DNA from: Flavobacteriaceae bacterium
GTDB taxonomy: Bacteria > Bacteroidota > Bacteroidia > Flavobacteriales > Flavobacteriaceae
Direction: 5' to 3'
DNA: 7,406 nucleotides
Assembly (NCBI GenBank): GCA_014239895.1
Contig: JAAZXZ010000037.1
Coordinates: forward strand, 1-7,406
Part shown: in pieces, positions 6,359-7,406 of the stretch
Position numbering within the stretch: the first letter of the stretch is position 1
Layout of the letters: every line of letters begins with the position of its first letter
Program-made: the position numbers and the translations under genes
Notes under the pieces: model-generated
What the model was told of the DNA's origin: nothing
Database searches by the model: none
The model's input: the letters and a program-made list of their open reading frames with translations, nothing else

Positions 6359-6850
6359 ATGAAAAAAATTCTTTTAATTTCTGATACCCACGGATATATT
6401 GATGAAAAAATCATCAAGTATGCTAATAAAGTAGATGAAATATGGCATGCTGGTGATATTGGAGATATTTCAGTTACAGATAAGCTAAAAAAAATAAAAC
6501 CTTTAAGGGGTGTGTATGGGAATATTGACGATCAAAAAATTAGAACTGAATTCCCGCTTCACAATAGATTTATTTGTGAAAAAGTTAATGTTTGGATTAC
6601 TCACATTGGTGGTTACCCAAAAAGATACAATCCGAAAATATTAGAAGAACTAAAATCAAATCCTCCTGATCTTTTCATATGTGGTCATTCTCATATACTA
6701 AAAGTGATAAATGACAAAGAATTAGATCTTTTACATATAAATCCAGGGGCTATTGGAAAATATGGGCTTCACAGAGTCAGGACCATGATTCAGTTTGAAA
6801 TAAATGGCAAAAGCATTGAAAATCTATCCGTAATAGAGTTTAAAAGATAA
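6359..6850 (+). CDS. YfcE/MJ0936-type metallophosphoesterase
   Basis: This is a small cytoplasmic calcineurin-like phosphodiesterase of 163 residues, the usual size of the YfcE/MJ0936 group. Its two-metal site is complete in the expected order: D9 and H11 in SDTHG (8-12), D33 in HAGDIGD (30-36), N55 in GVYGNID (51-57), H82 in ITHIGG (80-85), and H110 and H112 in CGHSH (108-112). NPGAIG (128-133) follows, as in relatives. Members hydrolyse phosphodiester model compounds in vitro; the natural substrate is generally unknown and cannot be told here. The ATG at 6359 starts the first beta strand directly (MKKILLISDTHG). It is divergent from truA across 58 bases and convergent with the DUF4293 gene, with the two stop codons touching and no terminator space between them. 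Confidence 0.94.
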   Translation: MKKILLISDTHGYIDEKIIKYANKVDEIWHAGDIGDISVTDKLKKIKPLRGVYGNIDDQKIRTEFPLHNRFICEKVNVWITHIGGYPKRYNPKILEELKSNPPDLFICGHSHILKVINDKELDLLHINPGAIGKYGLHRVRTMIQFEINGKSIENLSVIEFKR

Positions 6851-7252
6851 TTATCTGATCCTATCTATAGATCTTATTAAATCTTCATCTTTTTTTATGG
6901 CTCTATTTGCAAGTACCAATAATATAATTGAAAATAGTGGAATTAGATTTATCCACTCAAAATTAGATGCAACATCAAATACAAATATCAGAATTCCAAC
7001 AAACAGAAAACATAGAATTATTGAGAGTCTATTTAATACAAATTGGGTTTGCCTTTTTTTATATTTGAAGATTGTGTAAAAACATATAATAGAAATAATT
7101 AATGGAAACAATAAAATAACCTCAAATGGAATATTTGAGTCAAGATCCAAAAAAAACTTAGCGATTTCATTTCCAAAATATAGATGATAGCAATACGCCA
7201 AGTTAATTATTGAACAAATAAATAAATACAGAGATTGAATTCTTTGAATCAT
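6851..7252 (-). CDS. DUF4293 family four-helix membrane protein
   Basis: The 133-residue protein has four hydrophobic segments (about 7-25, 44-63, 73-92, 100-116) and little outside the membrane. The start MIQRIQSLYL and the C-terminal tail LANRAIKKDEDLIRS (113-127) are typical of DUF4293, a Bacteroidota family of unknown function. In many genomes of this phylum the gene lies next to rho, transcription termination factor; if that holds here, rho would be just past the right edge, but nothing of it is visible in the window. The ATG at 7250-7252 is the family start. The TAA stop at 6851-6853 abuts the stop of the convergent metallophosphoesterase gene. I cannot assign a function. Confidence 0.88.
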   Translation of the reverse strand: MIQRIQSLYLFICSIINLAYCYHLYFGNEIAKFFLDLDSNIPFEVILLFPLIISIICFYTIFKYKKRQTQFVLNRLSIILCFLFVGILIFVFDVASNFEWINLIPLFSIILLVLANRAIKKDEDLIRSIDRIR

Positions 7253-7406
7253 AATATATAATTTTCTGCTAAATTAAGAGTTTTAAAAAAAAAGTTGTAT
7301 TATTGTACCAGAATTATTCAACATCACAGATATAATTCATATTTAATCTCAATTTTTTACTTCTATAAAATTCAAAAATCACTAGCTGATTTATTACATA
7401 TAAAAA
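7253..7406. other. Apparently non-coding DNA upstream of the DUF4293 gene
   Basis: This very AT-rich stretch has no ATG on the plus strand and no recognisable protein or RNA. It should hold the promoter of the DUF4293 gene, but I find only a near match (TAATTTAG on the minus strand, about 20 bases before the ATG) and no good -33 box. A minus-strand frame from the edge to a stop at 7314 is open for 30 codons and cannot be excluded as a gene end, though it resembles nothing I know. Confidence 0.5.

Noticed and set aside
7314..7406. Minus-strand frame open for 30 codons from the right edge to a TAA, possibly the end of another gene
   Set aside because: A run of this length is fairly likely by chance when six frames are considered in such AT-rich DNA, and the peptide resembles nothing known; the opposite strand is open over the same stretch as well.

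Overview
The window looks like chromosomal core DNA from a low-GC member of the Bacteroidota, most likely a flavobacterium or a close marine relative. GC is roughly 30% by eye. The evidence is the gene content: a BT_3928-type DoxX/thioredoxin-like protein, a double-domain DUF1599 protein, a folP-cdaA pair and a DUF4293 membrane protein, all typical of this phylum. Start sites have no clear Shine-Dalgarno sequence, and a few TAnnTTTG-like -7 boxes appear upstream of genes. Coding density is about 95%. I see no tRNA, rRNA, CRISPR array, insertion sequence or phage gene, and no sharp change of composition.

Layout, left to right. (1) Positions 1-1900, minus strand: a tight cluster read right to left as DUF1599 protein, BT_3928-like membrane protein, then the N-terminus of an OppB/DppB-type ABC permease that runs off the left edge. 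The junctions are a 1-base gap and a 29-base (or 8-base) overlap, so this is almost certainly one transcript. (2) Positions 1901-1984: a short divergent control region with a perfect 16-base palindrome. (3) Positions 1985-3673, plus strand: folP (dihydropteroate synthase) followed by cdaA (membrane diadenylate cyclase). (4) Positions 3670-6300, minus strand: truA (tRNA pseudouridine synthase), a previously easy-to-miss 36-residue protein (5449-5559) starting right after the truA stop, then a half-size ABC exporter whose stop codon overlaps that of cdaA. (5) Positions 6301-6358: a divergent promoter region with two -7 boxes facing each other. (6) Positions 6359-7252: a YfcE-type metallophosphoesterase (plus) and a DUF4293 membrane protein (minus) whose stop codons touch. 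(7) Positions 7253-7406: apparently non-coding upstream DNA of the DUF4293 gene.

The genes are mostly housekeeping: folate synthesis, c-di-AMP signalling, tRNA modification, lipid or drug export, and peptide-type import. I do not see a convincing new multi-gene system. The items most worth a second look are the unlisted 36-residue Trp-rich protein locked between truA and the ABC exporter, the tandemly duplicated DUF1599 protein at the head of the DoxX/permease operon, the thioredoxin-like domain without a CxxC motif, and the compact divergent control regions.
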